From Mycolicibacterium tokaiense (GTDB taxonomy: Bacteria > Actinomycetota > Actinomycetes > Mycobacteriales > Mycobacteriaceae), in assembly GCF_010725885.1 (NCBI RefSeq), contig NZ_AP022600.1:4960001-5024000 (forward strand): a DNA stretch of 64,000 nucleotides, given 5' to 3'. The notes below the pieces were generated by a model, which saw nothing but the letters and a program-made list of their open reading frames with translations, had not been told where the DNA came from and searched no databases. Position 1 is the first letter of the stretch, and the number at the start of each line of letters is the position of its first letter. Position numbers and translations under genes: made by a program. Below, one piece after another: positions 39,496 to 50,031 of this stretch.

Positions 39496-41832
39496 CTATC
39501 TGAAGATCCCCGGCAGGCTCAGCGCGGACAGCGTGTCGTCGTTGAGCGGGTTGTCGTGCACCATGTACGTCCACGTCGAGGTCGGCCGGGCCAGCTTGGA
39601 CAGGTCCAGGCCGGGCTCGTCGGTCAGGATGTCGGCGGTCTCGAACGTCTGCTGGGCGGCCTCCACCGCGTCGGCGGCCAGCGAGGTGAACGCGTCGACG
39701 GCCATCCGGTGGAACTCGTCGAGCGGGTTCTGCCTGCCGAGTGCCCGCAGGTGGATGCTCTCCCGGATGTCGGCCAGGAACGCTTGGTGGTCGGCCCAGC
39801 CGCGGTCCAGGTGGTACAGCATGATGAGCCGGCAGATACGCACCAGTTCCTCGTCGGAGACCAGTTCGCTCAGTTCCTCGTAACGCTCCGGGGCCAGCTT
39901 TTTGAGCTCCTCGAACGCCGTCGGCGTGGACAGCAGCGTGTTGCGGCGCTCGACGATGATGGCGCGCTGCTGGGCGATCAGGTGGTTGTAGCGCCAGGTG
40001 TTGGCGTGCACGTCGAGCAGCCGGCCCTCGGCGATGCGCTGGGCGTGGTCGATCAGCGTCGCGGCCTTGGCGCTGGTGATGCGGCCGTCGTCGTCGGCCT
40101 CGGTGGGTAGTTTGTCGGCGTCGAGGTGGGAGAGCACCACGTCGTCCTCCCAGCTGGCGAAGAACACCGAGGAGCCCGGGTCGCCCTGGCGGCCGGCGCG
40201 GCCGCGCAGCTGATTGTCCAGCCGTTCGGTGCTGTGCCGCCCGGTGCCGACGACGTGCAACCCGCCCAGCTCCACCACCTGGTCATGGGTGGCCTCATCC
40301 GAGCCGCCGAGGCGGATGTCGGTGCCGCGGCCGGCCATCTGGGTGGACACCGTGACCGCATTCAGCGCGCCGGCTTCGGCGATGACGGCGGCTTCCTCGG
40401 CGTCGTTCTTGGCGTTGAGGACCACGGCGGGCACCTTGCGCTTGAGCAGCCGCTCGTGCAGCTCCTCGGACTCGGCGACGTCGTGGGTGCCGACGAGCAC
40501 CGGCCGGCCGGTGGCATGCACCTCCTGGATGTGGGCGATCACCGCGTCGATCTTGGCCGCGGCGGTGATGTAGACGCGGTCCTCGTCGTCTTCCCGGATG
40601 TTAGGGGTGTTGGGCGGAATCTGGGAAACACCGAGCTTGTAGAACTGCCGCAGCTGCTCACCGGCGGCCAGCGCGGTGCCGGTCATCCCGCACACCGTCG
40701 GATACCGGTTGATCAGCGCCTGGACGGTGATGTTGTCGAGCACCTCACCGGTCTCGGTGGTCTCGATGCCCTCCTTGGCCTCCACCGCGGCTTGCAGACC
40801 GTCGGGCCAGCGCTGCAGCTGCGCGATGCGGCCGCGGGAGGCGTTGATCAGGTGCACGGCTCCGTCGCGGACGATGTAGTGCACGTCGCGCTGCAGCAGC
40901 ACGTGGGCGTGCAGGGCCACGTTCACCTCGGTCAAGGTGGTCGCGACGTGCTCCTCGGAGTACAGGTCGATGCCGCCGAGCGCCTTCTCCACCTTCTGCG
41001 CGCCCGCCTCGGTGAGGTGGATGTTGCGCCGGTCGGCGTCGGCGGAGTAGTCGATGTTCGGGTTCAGGCTGCCGACCAGCTCGATGATCTCCAGCTTCGG
41101 CTTCTCGCGGTGGGTGGTGCCGGCCAGCACCAGCGGCACCAGCGCCTCGTCGACCAGCACCGAGTCGGCCTCGTCGATGACGGCGACGTCGGGGTTGGGT
41201 GACACCAGGTCGGCGACGTCGGTGACCAGCTGATCGCGCAGCACGTCGAAGCCGATCTCGTTGACCGAGGCGTAGGTGATGTCGCACTGGTAGGCCGCGC
41301 GGCGCTCCTGCGCGGTGGACTCACCGGTGATCCAACCGACCGTGAGGCCCAGGGCCTCCAGCAAGGGGCCCATCCACTCGGCGTCGCGGCGGGCCAGGTA
41401 GTCGTTGACGGAGATGACGTGCACCCGGCGCCCGGCCAGCGCGTACCCGGCGGCGGCGATGGCGCCGGTCAGCGTCTTGCCCTCACCGGTGGCCATCTCG
41501 ACGACGTCCCCGGCGAGCATGCGCAGGGCACCTTGCAGCTGCACGTCGAACGGGCGCAGGCCGGTGGCGCGCTCGGCGGCCTCCCGGGCGATCGCCAGGA
41601 ACTGCAGGATGTCCTTGGACTCGGCCAGCGCGTCGAGGTCCAGCAGTCCGGCGGCCTTGCGCAGCTGCTCGTCGTCCAGGCCGGCCGCCTTCTCGTCGAA
41701 GGCCGCCGAATCGCGCACCTCGGCCAGCGACTTCTCCTGGTTCTTGTCGGCGCTGGCACCCAGCAGCTTCCAGAACCGGCCGCTCAGCTTGCCGGGCTTG
41801 GGGTCTTTGGTTTTGGAGGAGGTCCGTGCCAC
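39496..41832 (-). CDS. secA2: Accessory Sec ATPase SecA2
   Basis: A 778-residue SecA homologue, shorter than SecA1 (~950 residues), as in other mycobacteria. It powers export of a subset of proteins through SecYEG. Walker A is [20 protein letters not shown], the DEAD box is [20 protein letters not shown], and the helicase region reads [17 protein letters not shown], then [20 protein letters not shown]. The usual SecA C-terminal zinc tail is absent. GTG 41832 gives [20 protein letters not shown], matching other SecA2 starts; longer in-frame reading upstream overlaps the divergent monooxygenase gene and is rejected. TACCGT just upstream suggests a leaderless message. Confidence 0.96.
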   Translation of the reverse strand: MARTSSKTKDPKPGKLSGRFWKLLGASADKNQEKSLAEVRDSAAFDEKAAGLDDEQLRKAAGLLDLDALAESKDILQFLAIAREAAERATGLRPFDVQLQGALRMLAGDVVEMATGEGKTLTGAIAAAGYALAGRRVHVISVNDYLARRDAEWMGPLLEALGLTVGWITGESTAQERRAAYQCDITYASVNEIGFDVLRDQLVTDVADLVSPNPDVAVIDEADSVLVDEALVPLVLAGTTHREKPKLEIIELVGSLNPNIDYSADADRRNIHLTEAGAQKVEKALGGIDLYSEEHVATTLTEVNVALHAHVLLQRDVHYIVRDGAVHLINASRGRIAQLQRWPDGLQAAVEAKEGIETTETGEVLDNITVQALINRYPTVCGMTGTALAAGEQLRQFYKLGVSQIPPNTPNIREDDEDRVYITAAAKIDAVIAHIQEVHATGRPVLVGTHDVAESEELHERLLKRKVPAVVLNAKNDAEEAAVIAEAGALNAVTVSTQMAGRGTDIRLGGSDEATHDQVVELGGLHVVGTGRHSTERLDNQLRGRAGRQGDPGSSVFFASWEDDVVLSHLDADKLPTEADDDGRITSAKAATLIDHAQRIAEGRLLDVHANTWRYNHLIAQQRAIIVERRNTLLSTPTAFEELKKLAPERYEELSELVSDEELVRICRLIMLYHLDRGWADHQAFLADIRESIHLRALGRQNPLDEFHRMAVDAFTSLAADAVEAAQQTFETADILTDEPGLDLSKLARPTSTWTYMVHDNPLNDDTLSALSLPGIFR

Positions 41833-41904
41833 AGGACAACGGTACTTGGCTTTACGGTGCACCCGACACGCTGGAGCGTCGCCGTGCAGGGGACCCGCCG
41901 CTCT

Positions 41905-41910
41905 GCATAA
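41905..41910 (+). promoter_or_regulatory. -10 element of the monooxygenase gene, leaderless
   Basis: CATAAT ends seven bases before the GTG at 41918. The gene is divergent from secA2 across an 85-base gap. Confidence 0.5.
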
Positions 41911-41917
41911 TTGCGCG

Positions 41918-43471
41918 GTGAACGCCGCTTTCGACACCGACGTCCTGATCGCGGGCGCAGGCCCGGTCGGATTGACGGCCGCCCTCGAACTGAGCCGCCA
42001 CGGGGTGGCCTGCCGCGTGGTGGACCCCCTGACCGATCCTCCGCAGTACGCGAAGGCAGTGGGTGTGCAGCCGCGGACCCTGGAGGTGTTCGAGGGCATG
42101 GGCATCCTCGCGGACATCCTGGACCAGTCGATCCCGATGCGCGGTCAGGTGGTCTACCTCAACGGCGCCCGCGTGAACGAGCTGGAGTTGCGGCTGCCGC
42201 CGGATGTGCCGTTCGGCTACATCTGCATCCCGCAGTACGCCACCGAGACGGTGCTGCGCGAGCACCTGACCCGACGCGGGGTGCGCATCTCCCGTGGCTT
42301 GGCGGTCACCGGTTTCGACCAGGACGGCGACGGCGTGACGGCCGCGGTGGGGTCCGAGCGGGTACGGGCGCGGTATCTCATCGGTGCCGATGGCGCGCAC
42401 AGCGCGGTGCGCAAGGCTCTGGGGTGCGCCTTCGAGGGTGGGTCGTTCGAGGAGCATTACATGCTCGGCGATGTCGAGGTGGACTGGTCGCTGCCTCGCG
42501 GTTACGCGCTGCGCGCCGCCCACCAGGTCGACGGCACGACCGACGACCTGCTGGTGAGCATTCCGCTGCCGGGGCGCGGCCGCTACCGAATGACGATGCT
42601 GGTTCCGCCGCAGCTGACCGCCGGCGACACCCCGGCGCTGTCGGACATCCAGACGGTGCTCGACAGGTTGTCCCCGGAACCGGTGACGGCCCGCAACCTG
42701 AGGTGGGCGTCGGTGTTCCGGATCAGCCACCGCATCGTGGACAGCTACGGCACCGCCCGGGTGTTCCTGGCCGGCGATGCCGCCCACATCCACCCGCCGA
42801 CGGGCGCCCAGGGCATGAACACCGGTATCCAGGATGCCCACAACCTGGCCTGGAAGCTGGCGCTGGCCGTCCGCGGCCACGCCGCCGATGGGCTGTTGGG
42901 CACCTATGACGCCGAACGCAGGCCGGTCGGTGAGGAGGTGGTGGGCCGCACGGTCCGCAGCGCCCGCGCCGGCATCGGTGCCGACTCGGCCGATCCCGAC
43001 TACGTGATGCGCCGGGAGGCACAGCTGTTGATCTCGTACGCCGGCAGCCCGGTGGTGGCCGAGGGCGCCGGGGAGCGCGCCCCCGATGCGACGGGGCTGC
43101 ACCGGGATTCGGTGACCGGTCCACTGCGGTTGTTCACCCTGCTGAACCGGCGTGCCCACGCGGTGGTGCTGTACGCGGGCGCCGGGGTCGCCGATGTTGC
43201 CGCGCTGGAATCAGCGGCCGATGCCGCGCGGAACGGCACGTACGGCACCGCGCAGGTGTTCGTGATCGCGGCCCCGGACGCCGACGTCGCCGACACCGTG
43301 CTGCCGGTGATCCGGGACACCGCCGGGGACTTCGCCCGCGCCTACGGCGCCGGTGGTGTCTCGGTGTTCGTCATCCGGCCCGACGGCTACCTGGGTCTGG
43401 CGGCCCGTGACATCGCCCCCACAGCCGGCGCGGGTACCGTCGCCGCGCATCTGCGCACCACCTTTGCCTGA
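41918..43471 (+). CDS. Class A FAD monooxygenase (PheA/TfdB type)
   Basis: A 517-residue flavoprotein aromatic hydroxylase-type monooxygenase. FAD sites are [20 protein letters not shown] (residues 8-27), [17 protein letters not shown] (DG motif) and [20 protein letters not shown] with [18 protein letters not shown]. The C-terminal ~130 residues form a thioredoxin-like extension. Family members hydroxylate phenols or polyketide rings with NAD(P)H and oxygen; the substrate is unknown. It is inserted between secA2 and bacA relative to M. tuberculosis, and bacA starts 11 bases after it, so it is probably co-transcribed. Confidence 0.88.
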   Translation: MNAAFDTDVLIAGAGPVGLTAALELSRHGVACRVVDPLTDPPQYAKAVGVQPRTLEVFEGMGILADILDQSIPMRGQVVYLNGARVNELELRLPPDVPFGYICIPQYATETVLREHLTRRGVRISRGLAVTGFDQDGDGVTAAVGSERVRARYLIGADGAHSAVRKALGCAFEGGSFEEHYMLGDVEVDWSLPRGYALRAAHQVDGTTDDLLVSIPLPGRGRYRMTMLVPPQLTAGDTPALSDIQTVLDRLSPEPVTARNLRWASVFRISHRIVDSYGTARVFLAGDAAHIHPPTGAQGMNTGIQDAHNLAWKLALAVRGHAADGLLGTYDAERRPVGEEVVGRTVRSARAGIGADSADPDYVMRREAQLLISYAGSPVVAEGAGERAPDATGLHRDSVTGPLRLFTLLNRRAHAVVLYAGAGVADVAALESAADAARNGTYGTAQVFVIAAPDADVADTVLPVIRDTAGDFARAYGAGGVSVFVIRPDGYLGLAARDIAPTAGAGTVAAHLRTTFA

Positions 43472-43482
43472 CGAGGAGCCCC

Positions 43483-45381
43483 ATGTTCCAGCAGTCCATC
43501 GACTGGAGTGACCAGATCAGCGCGTCGCTGTGGTGGATCACGTGGGTCTTCGGCGCCACCGCTGCAGTATCGCTGGCCCTGGTGGCCGCGCTGCTGCGGT
43601 TCACCACCTGGGGCCGGCAGTTCTGGCGGGTCAGCGGTGCTTACTTCACCGGTAGGGCCAGCCTGCCGGTCTGGGGGCTGCTGGCTTTGCTGCTGGTGTC
43701 GGTGGTGGCCTCGGTGCGCCTCGATGTGCTGCTGAGCTACTTCTACAACGACCAGAGCACGGCGCTGCAGGTGGCGTTCGGCGGCGTGGCCTCAGGAGAT
43801 GAGGCGGTCAAACAGTCCGGCGTGGACGGCTTCTGGACGGCGATGCGGCTGTTCGCCCTGCTGGCCACCGTGCACGTGGCCCGCACGATGCTCGACATCT
43901 ACCTGATGCAGCGGTTCATCATCGGCTGGCGGGTGTGGCTGACCCACCGCCTCACCAGGGACTGGCTGAACCACCGTTCGTACTACCGCGGCCGGTTCAT
44001 CGACGACACGATCGACAACCCGGATCAGCGCATCCAGCAGGACATCGACATCTTCACCACCGGCGTGGGCCCCACCCCGAACATCCCGCAGTACGGCACC
44101 GGATCGGTGCTGCTGTTCGGGGCCATCAGCTCGGTCCTCTCGGTGGCCTCCTTCGGGCCGATCCTCTGGACCCTGGCGGGGCCACTGACCCTGCTGGGGG
44201 TGACGATCCCGAAGGCGCTGTTCTGGATTGCGATCGCCTACGTGCTGCTGGCCACCGTGGTGGCGTTCTGGATCGGCCGTCCGCTGATCCGGCTGAGCTT
44301 CATCAACGAGGCCCGCAACGCCGCCTTCCGCTACTCACTGGTGCGGCTGCGCGACATGGCCGAGGCCGTGGGTTTCTACCGCGGTGAGCGCGCCGAGCGG
44401 GTGCAGCTGGAGGGCCGGTTTGCGCCGCTGATCGACAACTACCGCCACTACGTGCGCCGCACCATCGGGTTCACCGGCTGGAACCTGTCCGCCAGCCAGG
44501 CCGCGGTACCACTGGCCGACATCATCCAGGCACCGCGAATGTTCAACGGCGAGATCACGTTCGGCGAGATGACCCAGTCCGGCAACGCCACCAGCCAGGT
44601 GCTGGCCGGGTTGTCGTTCTTCCGCAACGCCTACGACTCGTTCGCCAGCTTCCAGGCCGCCATCATCCGTCTCGACGGGTTGGTGCAGGCCAACGAGAAG
44701 GCCCGTGAACTCCCCGAACTCGACACCGCCGACAGCACCGACGGCTCTGTCTCCCTGGAACGCGTCGAGGTGCGCACCCCGGCCGGCGATGTCCTGATCC
44801 GTCCGGTGGACCTGCGCCTCGAGCAGGGGCAGGGCCTGGTGATCACCGGGGTCTCCGGCTCGGGCAAGACCACCCTGCTGCGCAGCCTGGGCCAGCTGTG
44901 GCCGTTCACGTCGGGCACCCTGCGCCGCCCCGGCGGACCCAACGAGACGATGTTCCTGTCGCAGGTGCCCTACGTCCCGCTCGGGGATCTGCGGGCCGTG
45001 GTCTCCTACCCTGCCTCCCCCGGTGACATCCCCGACGCCGACCTGCAGCGTGCATTGACCCAGGTCCAGCTCTCGCACCTGGCGCACCGGTTGAACGAGG
45101 AGCGCGACTGGGTGAAGGTGCTCTCGCCGGGCGAGCAGCAGCGCGTCGCGTTCGCCCGGGTGTTGCTCACCAAACCGAAAGCGGTGTTCGTCGACGAGGC
45201 GACCGCCGCGCTGGACGAAGGCTTGGAATTCGCCATGTATTCCACGGTCCGCCGGGAGCTGCCGAACCTCATCCTGGTGAGCGTGAGCCATCGGCCCAGC
45301 GTCGAACAGCATCACGAGCAGGAGTTGCACCTGCTCGGCGACGGGCAGTGGCGCCTGGACCCGCTCGCTGCGTCCACGTAG
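43483..45381 (+). CDS. bacA: BacA/SbmA-type ABC transporter, copy 1 (Rv1819c-like)
   Basis: A 632-residue fused membrane/ATPase protein. Six hydrophobic segments lie in residues 1-400 with the SbmA/BacA signature ([44 protein letters not shown]). The ATPase domain (about 425-620) has Walker [16 protein letters not shown], signature [16 protein letters not shown] and Walker [14 protein letters not shown]. Rv1819c imports cobalamin and other hydrophilic compounds, including some peptides and bleomycin. GAGGAG precedes the ATG. A second complete copy follows after 42 bases. Confidence 0.95.
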   Translation: MFQQSIDWSDQISASLWWITWVFGATAAVSLALVAALLRFTTWGRQFWRVSGAYFTGRASLPVWGLLALLLVSVVASVRLDVLLSYFYNDQSTALQVAFGGVASGDEAVKQSGVDGFWTAMRLFALLATVHVARTMLDIYLMQRFIIGWRVWLTHRLTRDWLNHRSYYRGRFIDDTIDNPDQRIQQDIDIFTTGVGPTPNIPQYGTGSVLLFGAISSVLSVASFGPILWTLAGPLTLLGVTIPKALFWIAIAYVLLATVVAFWIGRPLIRLSFINEARNAAFRYSLVRLRDMAEAVGFYRGERAERVQLEGRFAPLIDNYRHYVRRTIGFTGWNLSASQAAVPLADIIQAPRMFNGEITFGEMTQSGNATSQVLAGLSFFRNAYDSFASFQAAIIRLDGLVQANEKARELPELDTADSTDGSVSLERVEVRTPAGDVLIRPVDLRLEQGQGLVITGVSGSGKTTLLRSLGQLWPFTSGTLRRPGGPNETMFLSQVPYVPLGDLRAVVSYPASPGDIPDADLQRALTQVQLSHLAHRLNEERDWVKVLSPGEQQRVAFARVLLTKPKAVFVDEATAALDEGLEFAMYSTVRRELPNLILVSVSHRPSVEQHHEQELHLLGDGQWRLDPLAAST

Positions 45382-45423
45382 CGGCTCCCGACGCACCTCG
45401 GGCCGACGCGGTACCTTGCCCGG

Positions 45424-47343
45424 GTGGAAATGGATACGTTCACACCGACGCTGGACTGGAGCAACGAGCTCTGGACCTCACTGTGGTGGATCGCCCAGGC
45501 CTGGGCTATCAGCGCGGTGGCGACGATGCTGGCCCTGGTCGGCATCGTCCGGTTCACGGTCTGGGGCCGGCAGTTCTGGCGGGTCACCCGCGGATACTTC
45601 GTCGGCCGCGACAGCGTCATCGTCTGGGTGTGGCTGGCCGGCCTGCTGCTCTCGGTGATCACCGGCGTCCGCCTCGCGGTGCTGTTCAGCTACCAGGGCA
45701 ACGACATGTCCACCAGCTTCCAGGTGATCGCGTCGGGCCTGGGCAGCGGCGACGAGGCGGTGCGCCAGTCCGGCGGCAGCGGTTTCTGGCTGTCGATGAT
45801 CGTCTTCACGGTGCTGGCGGTGGTGAACATCGCGCTGATGATGCTCGATCTCTGGTTCGCGCAGCGGTTCATGCTGCGCTGGCGGGCCTGGCTGACCGAG
45901 CAGCTGACCACCAACTGGCTGGACGGAAAGGCCTATTACCGGGCCCGTTTCATCGACGACACCATCGACAACCCCGACCAGCGCATCCAGACCGACATCG
46001 ACATCTTCACCGCGGGGGTGAACTCGCAACCGAACCGACCGGCATACGGTTCGGAGAACACGCTGCTGTTCGGGGCGGTGTCGTCCATCGCGTCGATGAT
46101 CTCGTTCACCGCCATCCTGTGGAACCTCTCCGGCCCGGTGACGCTGCCGCTGATCGGCGTCGAACTGCCGAAAGCGATGTTCGTGATCGGCGTCGTCTAC
46201 ATCATCTTCGCGACCGTCGTCGCGTTCCGGATCGGCCGGCCGATCATCGGGCTGTCGTTCAACAACGAGAGGTACAACGCGGCGTTCCGGTATGCGCTGG
46301 TGCGGCTGCGTGACGCGTCGGAGGCGGTCGCTTTCTACCGCGGCGAGCTCGCCGAACGCTCGGGCCTGCGGCGCCGCTTCGCCCCGGTGGTGGGCAACTA
46401 CAAGAAGTATGTGAACCGGATGACGGGGTTCTTCGGCTGGAACACCTCCATCTCTCAGGCCCAGGAACTCATCCCCTATGTCGTACAGTTCCAGCGGTTC
46501 TACAACGGCGAGATCACCCTGGGCGCCCTGAGCCAGACTGCGGGCGCGTTCCGGTCGATCCTGGGCGGGTTGTCGTTCTTCCGGAACGCCTACGACGATT
46601 TCGCCGGCTACCGCGCCGCCATCATCCGTCTGCACGGCCTGGTGGTGGCCAACGACGAAGGCCGGGCACTGCCCACCCTCGATGTCGCCGCCAGCACCGG
46701 CGGGGCCGTCGCGTTGAGCAATGTCGAGGTCCGCAAACCGGACGGCACGCAGCTAATCCACCCGATCGACCTGGAGTTGAGCCCAGGTGACACGCTGGCC
46801 ATCACCGGGGTGTCGGGCACCGGCAAGACCACCCTGCTGCGCAGCCTCGCGCAGCTGTGGCCGTTCACCAGCGGCACCCTGCGCTGCCCGGACGGTCCCA
46901 ACGAGACGATGTTTCTCTCGCAGATGCCCTACGTCCCGCTGGGTGATCTGCGCGAGGTGCTGTCTTATCCGCGACACGAAGGTGAGATCCCCGACTCCGA
47001 GGTGATCTCGGTGCTCAACCGGGTGGCGCTGCCACACCTGGTCGAGCGGCTCGATGAGGAGGCGGACTGGGCCAAGGTGCTCTCCCCCGGTGAGCAGCAG
47101 CGTGTCGCGTTCGCCCGGATCCTGCTGACCAAGCCGAAGGCCGCGTTCCTCGACGAGGCCACCTCGGCGCTGGACGTCGGCCTGGAGACCATGCTCTATC
47201 AGCTGGTGCGCGAGGAGCTGCCCGAGACCATCCTGATCAGCGTGGCCCACCGCGGCACGGTGATCCGCCAGTGCGAGCAGGAGTTGGTGTTGTTGGGCGG
47301 CGGCGAATGGCGGCTGGGTCAGCGGGGCCCGGACCAGGACTGA
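45424..47343 (+). CDS. BacA/SbmA-type ABC transporter, copy 2
   Basis: A 639-residue paralogue of the preceding gene with the same layout: membrane domain with [20 protein letters not shown], Walker [16 protein letters not shown], signature [16 protein letters not shown], Walker B AAFLDEATSALDV. Both halves look intact. GTG at 45424 lies seven bases after TACCTT, giving a leaderless promoter; ATG at 45430 is an alternative start. The second copy therefore may be expressed apart from the first. Its last 25 bases overlap the convergent flavoprotein gene. Confidence 0.95.
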   Translation: MEMDTFTPTLDWSNELWTSLWWIAQAWAISAVATMLALVGIVRFTVWGRQFWRVTRGYFVGRDSVIVWVWLAGLLLSVITGVRLAVLFSYQGNDMSTSFQVIASGLGSGDEAVRQSGGSGFWLSMIVFTVLAVVNIALMMLDLWFAQRFMLRWRAWLTEQLTTNWLDGKAYYRARFIDDTIDNPDQRIQTDIDIFTAGVNSQPNRPAYGSENTLLFGAVSSIASMISFTAILWNLSGPVTLPLIGVELPKAMFVIGVVYIIFATVVAFRIGRPIIGLSFNNERYNAAFRYALVRLRDASEAVAFYRGELAERSGLRRRFAPVVGNYKKYVNRMTGFFGWNTSISQAQELIPYVVQFQRFYNGEITLGALSQTAGAFRSILGGLSFFRNAYDDFAGYRAAIIRLHGLVVANDEGRALPTLDVAASTGGAVALSNVEVRKPDGTQLIHPIDLELSPGDTLAITGVSGTGKTTLLRSLAQLWPFTSGTLRCPDGPNETMFLSQMPYVPLGDLREVLSYPRHEGEIPDSEVISVLNRVALPHLVERLDEEADWAKVLSPGEQQRVAFARILLTKPKAAFLDEATSALDVGLETMLYQLVREELPETILISVAHRGTVIRQCEQELVLLGGGEWRLGQRGPDQD

Positions 47344-48842
47344 GCAGTGGCGGCGTGCGCCCCCGCCCGCCGGGCTGCGTGATCACCGGCGCGCCTGCCG
47401 AAGAACGAACCCTCGCCCAGCTGGGTCCCGCTGGCGTAGCCCAGGCCGTCCTGGGCGATGTTGGAGGCGCAGGCCCCGGCGGCATACAGCCCGGGCACCA
47501 CGCTGCCGTCCTCCCGCAGCACTTCCCCGTCCACCGACACTTTCAGCCCGCCCATGGTGAATCCCGAGTACATCGCGACGCCCAGGGACAGGTCAAAGGC
47601 GGCCCACGGTCCGGTGTCCTGGGCGGCGAGATAGGCGGGGTGCTTGTGGAAGTCGGGGTCCTGTCCCCGCTCGGCGTTTGTGTTGTACCGGTCCAGGGTG
47701 GCCGCCAGGTTGCCCGCCGGAATACCCAGCGCCGCTTCCATGTCCCCGACCGTCTCCCAGCCGTCCATGAACTTGATCAGCGGCATCTCGGGCATCTGCA
47801 TGTGCGCCTCGTCGACGATCAGGTAGGCACGCTGGTCGCGCTGTTGCAGCACGAACGCCGAGGTGCGGGAGTGGTAGGAGTCCTCGGCCACGAACCGCTG
47901 TCCATCGGCGTTGACGATCACGCCAGTCAGCAGGATTTCCGGCGGGTAAGCCGCCGCGGTGATGAACAGCTGGTCCAGGTTCAGGGCCACGCCGCCCGCT
48001 GAGAGGCCCAGCGCGATGCCCAGGCCGTCGTCGTGGGGATTGCCCAGGATGTAGGGCGCCACCAGGCCGTGGTGTTTGGTCTTGCGCGGCTGGCCCAGGG
48101 CCGGGGTGTACTCGGCCACCATCTCCGCATTCATGGCAAAGCCGCCGGCGGCGATCACCACCGAGGTGGCCGTGATCTCCCCGGTGTCGCCGAAGTGCTT
48201 CCACCGCACGCCGGTGACCGCGCCGTCGCTGTCGGTGACCAAGGCGGTGGCCCCGGTTTCGTAGCGGATCTGCACACCCAGCTCGGCGGCCCGCTTCAGC
48301 AGGAGTTCGATCACCATGGCCGCGCCGCCCAGTTCGCCGGGCACCGGGACGGAGTGTCCGCGCGGCGCGGGGACGGCCTGCTCGCAGAACGGCCACACCT
48401 TTTCGTTGCCCGTGTAGGACAGGCCTTCGGTGCCCGGCGGGACCACCACCTTGCCTGGGTAGTAGCTGCGCTCGAACTGGAAGCCCAGCGCCTCGAGCCA
48501 GTCGAAGTGTTCGACGCTGCCCTCGCAGTAGGCCCGGATCTTGTCCGGTTCCGGGTCGCGGGACTGCGAGACCAGGTACTTGTACATCTCCTCGGCGGAA
48601 TCCTCGTGCCCGGTGGCCTGTTGTACCGCGGTGCCGCCACCCAGATAGAAGTGCCCGCCCGCCATCGACGTGGTTCCGCCTGCGGCCGCGGCCTTTTCGA
48701 GCACCAGCACACGGGCCCCCCGGGCGGCGGCGCTGACCGCCGCGCAGCCGCCGGCGATCCCGAAGCCGATCACCAGCACGTCGACGTCCTCGGTGGAGGT
48801 GACGTCGGCGGCGTCGACGGTGGCGGGGATCTGGATGCTCAT
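47319..48842 (-). CDS. FAD-dependent dehydrogenase of the KstD/fumarate-reductase group
   Basis: A 507-residue flavoprotein. The FAD motif is VDVLVIGFGIAGGCAAVSAA near residue 20, followed by VLEKAAAAGGTTSMAGGH; the C-terminus has VVPGLYAAGACASNIAQDG and GYASGTQLGEGSFFGRRAG, as in 3-ketosteroid delta-1-dehydrogenases and related fumarate reductase-like enzymes. The operon carries a KstR-type box, which supports steroid or steroid-like breakdown. The exact substrate is unproven. Its ATG overlaps the upstream VOC gene's stop (ATGA). Its 3' end overlaps the bacA copy 2 gene by 25 bases. Confidence 0.8.
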   Translation of the reverse strand: MSIQIPATVDAADVTSTEDVDVLVIGFGIAGGCAAVSAAARGARVLVLEKAAAAGGTTSMAGGHFYLGGGTAVQQATGHEDSAEEMYKYLVSQSRDPEPDKIRAYCEGSVEHFDWLEALGFQFERSYYPGKVVVPPGTEGLSYTGNEKVWPFCEQAVPAPRGHSVPVPGELGGAAMVIELLLKRAAELGVQIRYETGATALVTDSDGAVTGVRWKHFGDTGEITATSVVIAAGGFAMNAEMVAEYTPALGQPRKTKHHGLVAPYILGNPHDDGLGIALGLSAGGVALNLDQLFITAAAYPPEILLTGVIVNADGQRFVAEDSYHSRTSAFVLQQRDQRAYLIVDEAHMQMPEMPLIKFMDGWETVGDMEAALGIPAGNLAATLDRYNTNAERGQDPDFHKHPAYLAAQDTGPWAAFDLSLGVAMYSGFTMGGLKVSVDGEVLREDGSVVPGLYAAGACASNIAQDGLGYASGTQLGEGSFFGRRAGDHAARRAGAHAATAQSWSGPR

Positions 48843-49342
48843 CGCTGCTCCTGCTTGATGTGGTCGAAGAAGGCCTTGATCTCGCCGGGGATCTGCGCGA
48901 TCTCCAGGTAGGGCACCCCGGCTGCCGGGTCGGAGACATAGGCGAACCGCATTCCGCCCGGCATGGCACCCTGGGCCACCACCTCGGCCCCCTGGGCGTC
49001 GGCGTCGGCCAGGGCGGCCGCGAACGCGTCGGCATCAGCAGCCTCCACGCAGATGTGGTGCAGGCCAGGGCCGTGCTCACGCAGGAAGTCGCTGTAGATG
49101 TTGGCGCCGCCGCGGATCGGCTCGATCAGTTCGAGCTGCATGTCGTGGACGTAGCTCAGTGAGATCGCGGCGAAGAAGTCGGCCGGCTTGCCCCGGTAGG
49201 TGTTGCTCTCGGGTCCGAAATGCACCTGCGCCAGCCGGACCCATTTGCGTACCCCGAGCATTGCGCTCAGGGCGGCTTCGGTGGCGTCGAGGTCCGACGT
49301 CACCCAGGCGATCTGGACGGGAGTCCGGACAGGTGCGCTCAT
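48839..49342 (-). CDS. VOC (glyoxalase/dioxygenase fold) protein
   Basis: A 167-residue vicinal-oxygen-chelate protein. VQIAWVTSDLDATEAALSAM starts the first beta-alpha-beta unit; LELIEPIRGG, GLHHICVEAADADAFAAAL and PYLEIAQIPGEIKAFFD give the second, with the metal-ligand-like His and Glu. The fold covers epimerases, extradiol dioxygenases and glyoxalases, and the reaction is not clear. First gene of the KstR-box operon, coupled to the flavoprotein. TATTCT ends seven bases before the ATG at 49342, a leaderless promoter. Confidence 0.82.
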   Translation of the reverse strand: MSAPVRTPVQIAWVTSDLDATEAALSAMLGVRKWVRLAQVHFGPESNTYRGKPADFFAAISLSYVHDMQLELIEPIRGGANIYSDFLREHGPGLHHICVEAADADAFAAALADADAQGAEVVAQGAMPGGMRFAYVSDPAAGVPYLEIAQIPGEIKAFFDHIKQEQR

Positions 49343-49349
49343 CGCTGGC

Positions 49350-49355
49350 AGAATA
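49350..49355 (-). promoter_or_regulatory. -10 element of the VOC/flavoprotein operon
   Basis: TATTCT on the minus strand ends seven bases before the ATG at 49342, so the transcript should be leaderless. Confidence 0.55.
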
Positions 49356-49374
49356 GCCCAGCACGCCGCGAAAT

Positions 49375-49388
49375 TGAAACACGTTCTA
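49375..49388. promoter_or_regulatory. KstR operator
   Basis: On the minus strand TAGAACGTGTTTCA fits the KstR consensus TNNAACNNGTTNNA at every fixed position. It overlaps the -35 region of the VOC gene promoter, as expected for a cholesterol-responsive repressor. Confidence 0.75.
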
Positions 49389-49389
49389 G

Positions 49390-50031
49390 TTACGTCGGCG
49401 GCGGGTCCCCGCGGTAGAAGGCGATGGTGAGGTCCGCAGCGCGACGGGCCGAGGTCGCGCCCCCGCCGGCCGCCACCTGGGCGGCGTACCAGCCCTCCCC
49501 CGCATCCCGGATGTAGTCGCGCCCGGCGCCGGTGGTGGCCCACTGGTCCTCCCGGAACGACGGCGGCACGGCCGCGCCCGTCTCGAGGTGGATGGCCAAC
49601 CCGAGCAACGCCAAATCCCAGCCCAGACCCACCGCGCCAGGCCCGTACTGCGGCCACATGGCGTCGTCGACCACCAGTGCGATGTGGTCCAACTGTAGAC
49701 GGGTACCGTCACCGTCCTCAGCGAGTGACAGTTCGATCCAGCTGACCGCGCCGCCGAATTCCCAGGTGGCAGTGAAGGATCGGGGCGGATCACACGTCAG
49801 TACCGTGCCCGAGGCGTTGCCCTCCACCTGGTACGTGCCGCCGAGCGCCAGGTCGCCGGACACCGGAGCGAACCAGCGGGGCAGCCGCTGCGGATCGGTG
49901 CACGCCTCCCACAGATCCTCGACATCGGTGCCGTAGCGGCGCGACAGCGTCACCACCCGGGCCTCACCGGCCTCCAGGGTTCGGGTGCCGACCGCGCGGC
50001 GCACCGCGTTGACGTGGTGGTGGACCTCCAT
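49390..50031 (-). CDS. SRPBCC (AHSA1-type) protein
   Basis: A 213-residue START/Bet v1-like protein: VVTLSRRYGTDVEDLWEACT, PQRLPRWFAPVSGDLALGG, SWIELSLAEDGDGTRLQLDH. Members of this type usually follow an ArsR gene and bind a hydrophobic ligand, function unknown. The ATG at 50031 overlaps the arsR stop (TGATG) with AAAGGAG upstream; a GTG three bases earlier is possible. Confidence 0.85.
   Translation of the reverse strand: MEVHHHVNAVRRAVGTRTLEAGEARVVTLSRRYGTDVEDLWEACTDPQRLPRWFAPVSGDLALGGTYQVEGNASGTVLTCDPPRSFTATWEFGGAVSWIELSLAEDGDGTRLQLDHIALVVDDAMWPQYGPGAVGLGWDLALLGLAIHLETGAAVPPSFREDQWATTGAGRDYIRDAGEGWYAAQVAAGGGATSARRAADLTIAFYRGDPPPT

Noticed and set aside
41833..42117. N-terminal extension of SecA2
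   Set aside because: The extension overlaps the divergent monooxygenase start and does not resemble SecA; the GTG at 41832 fits homologues.
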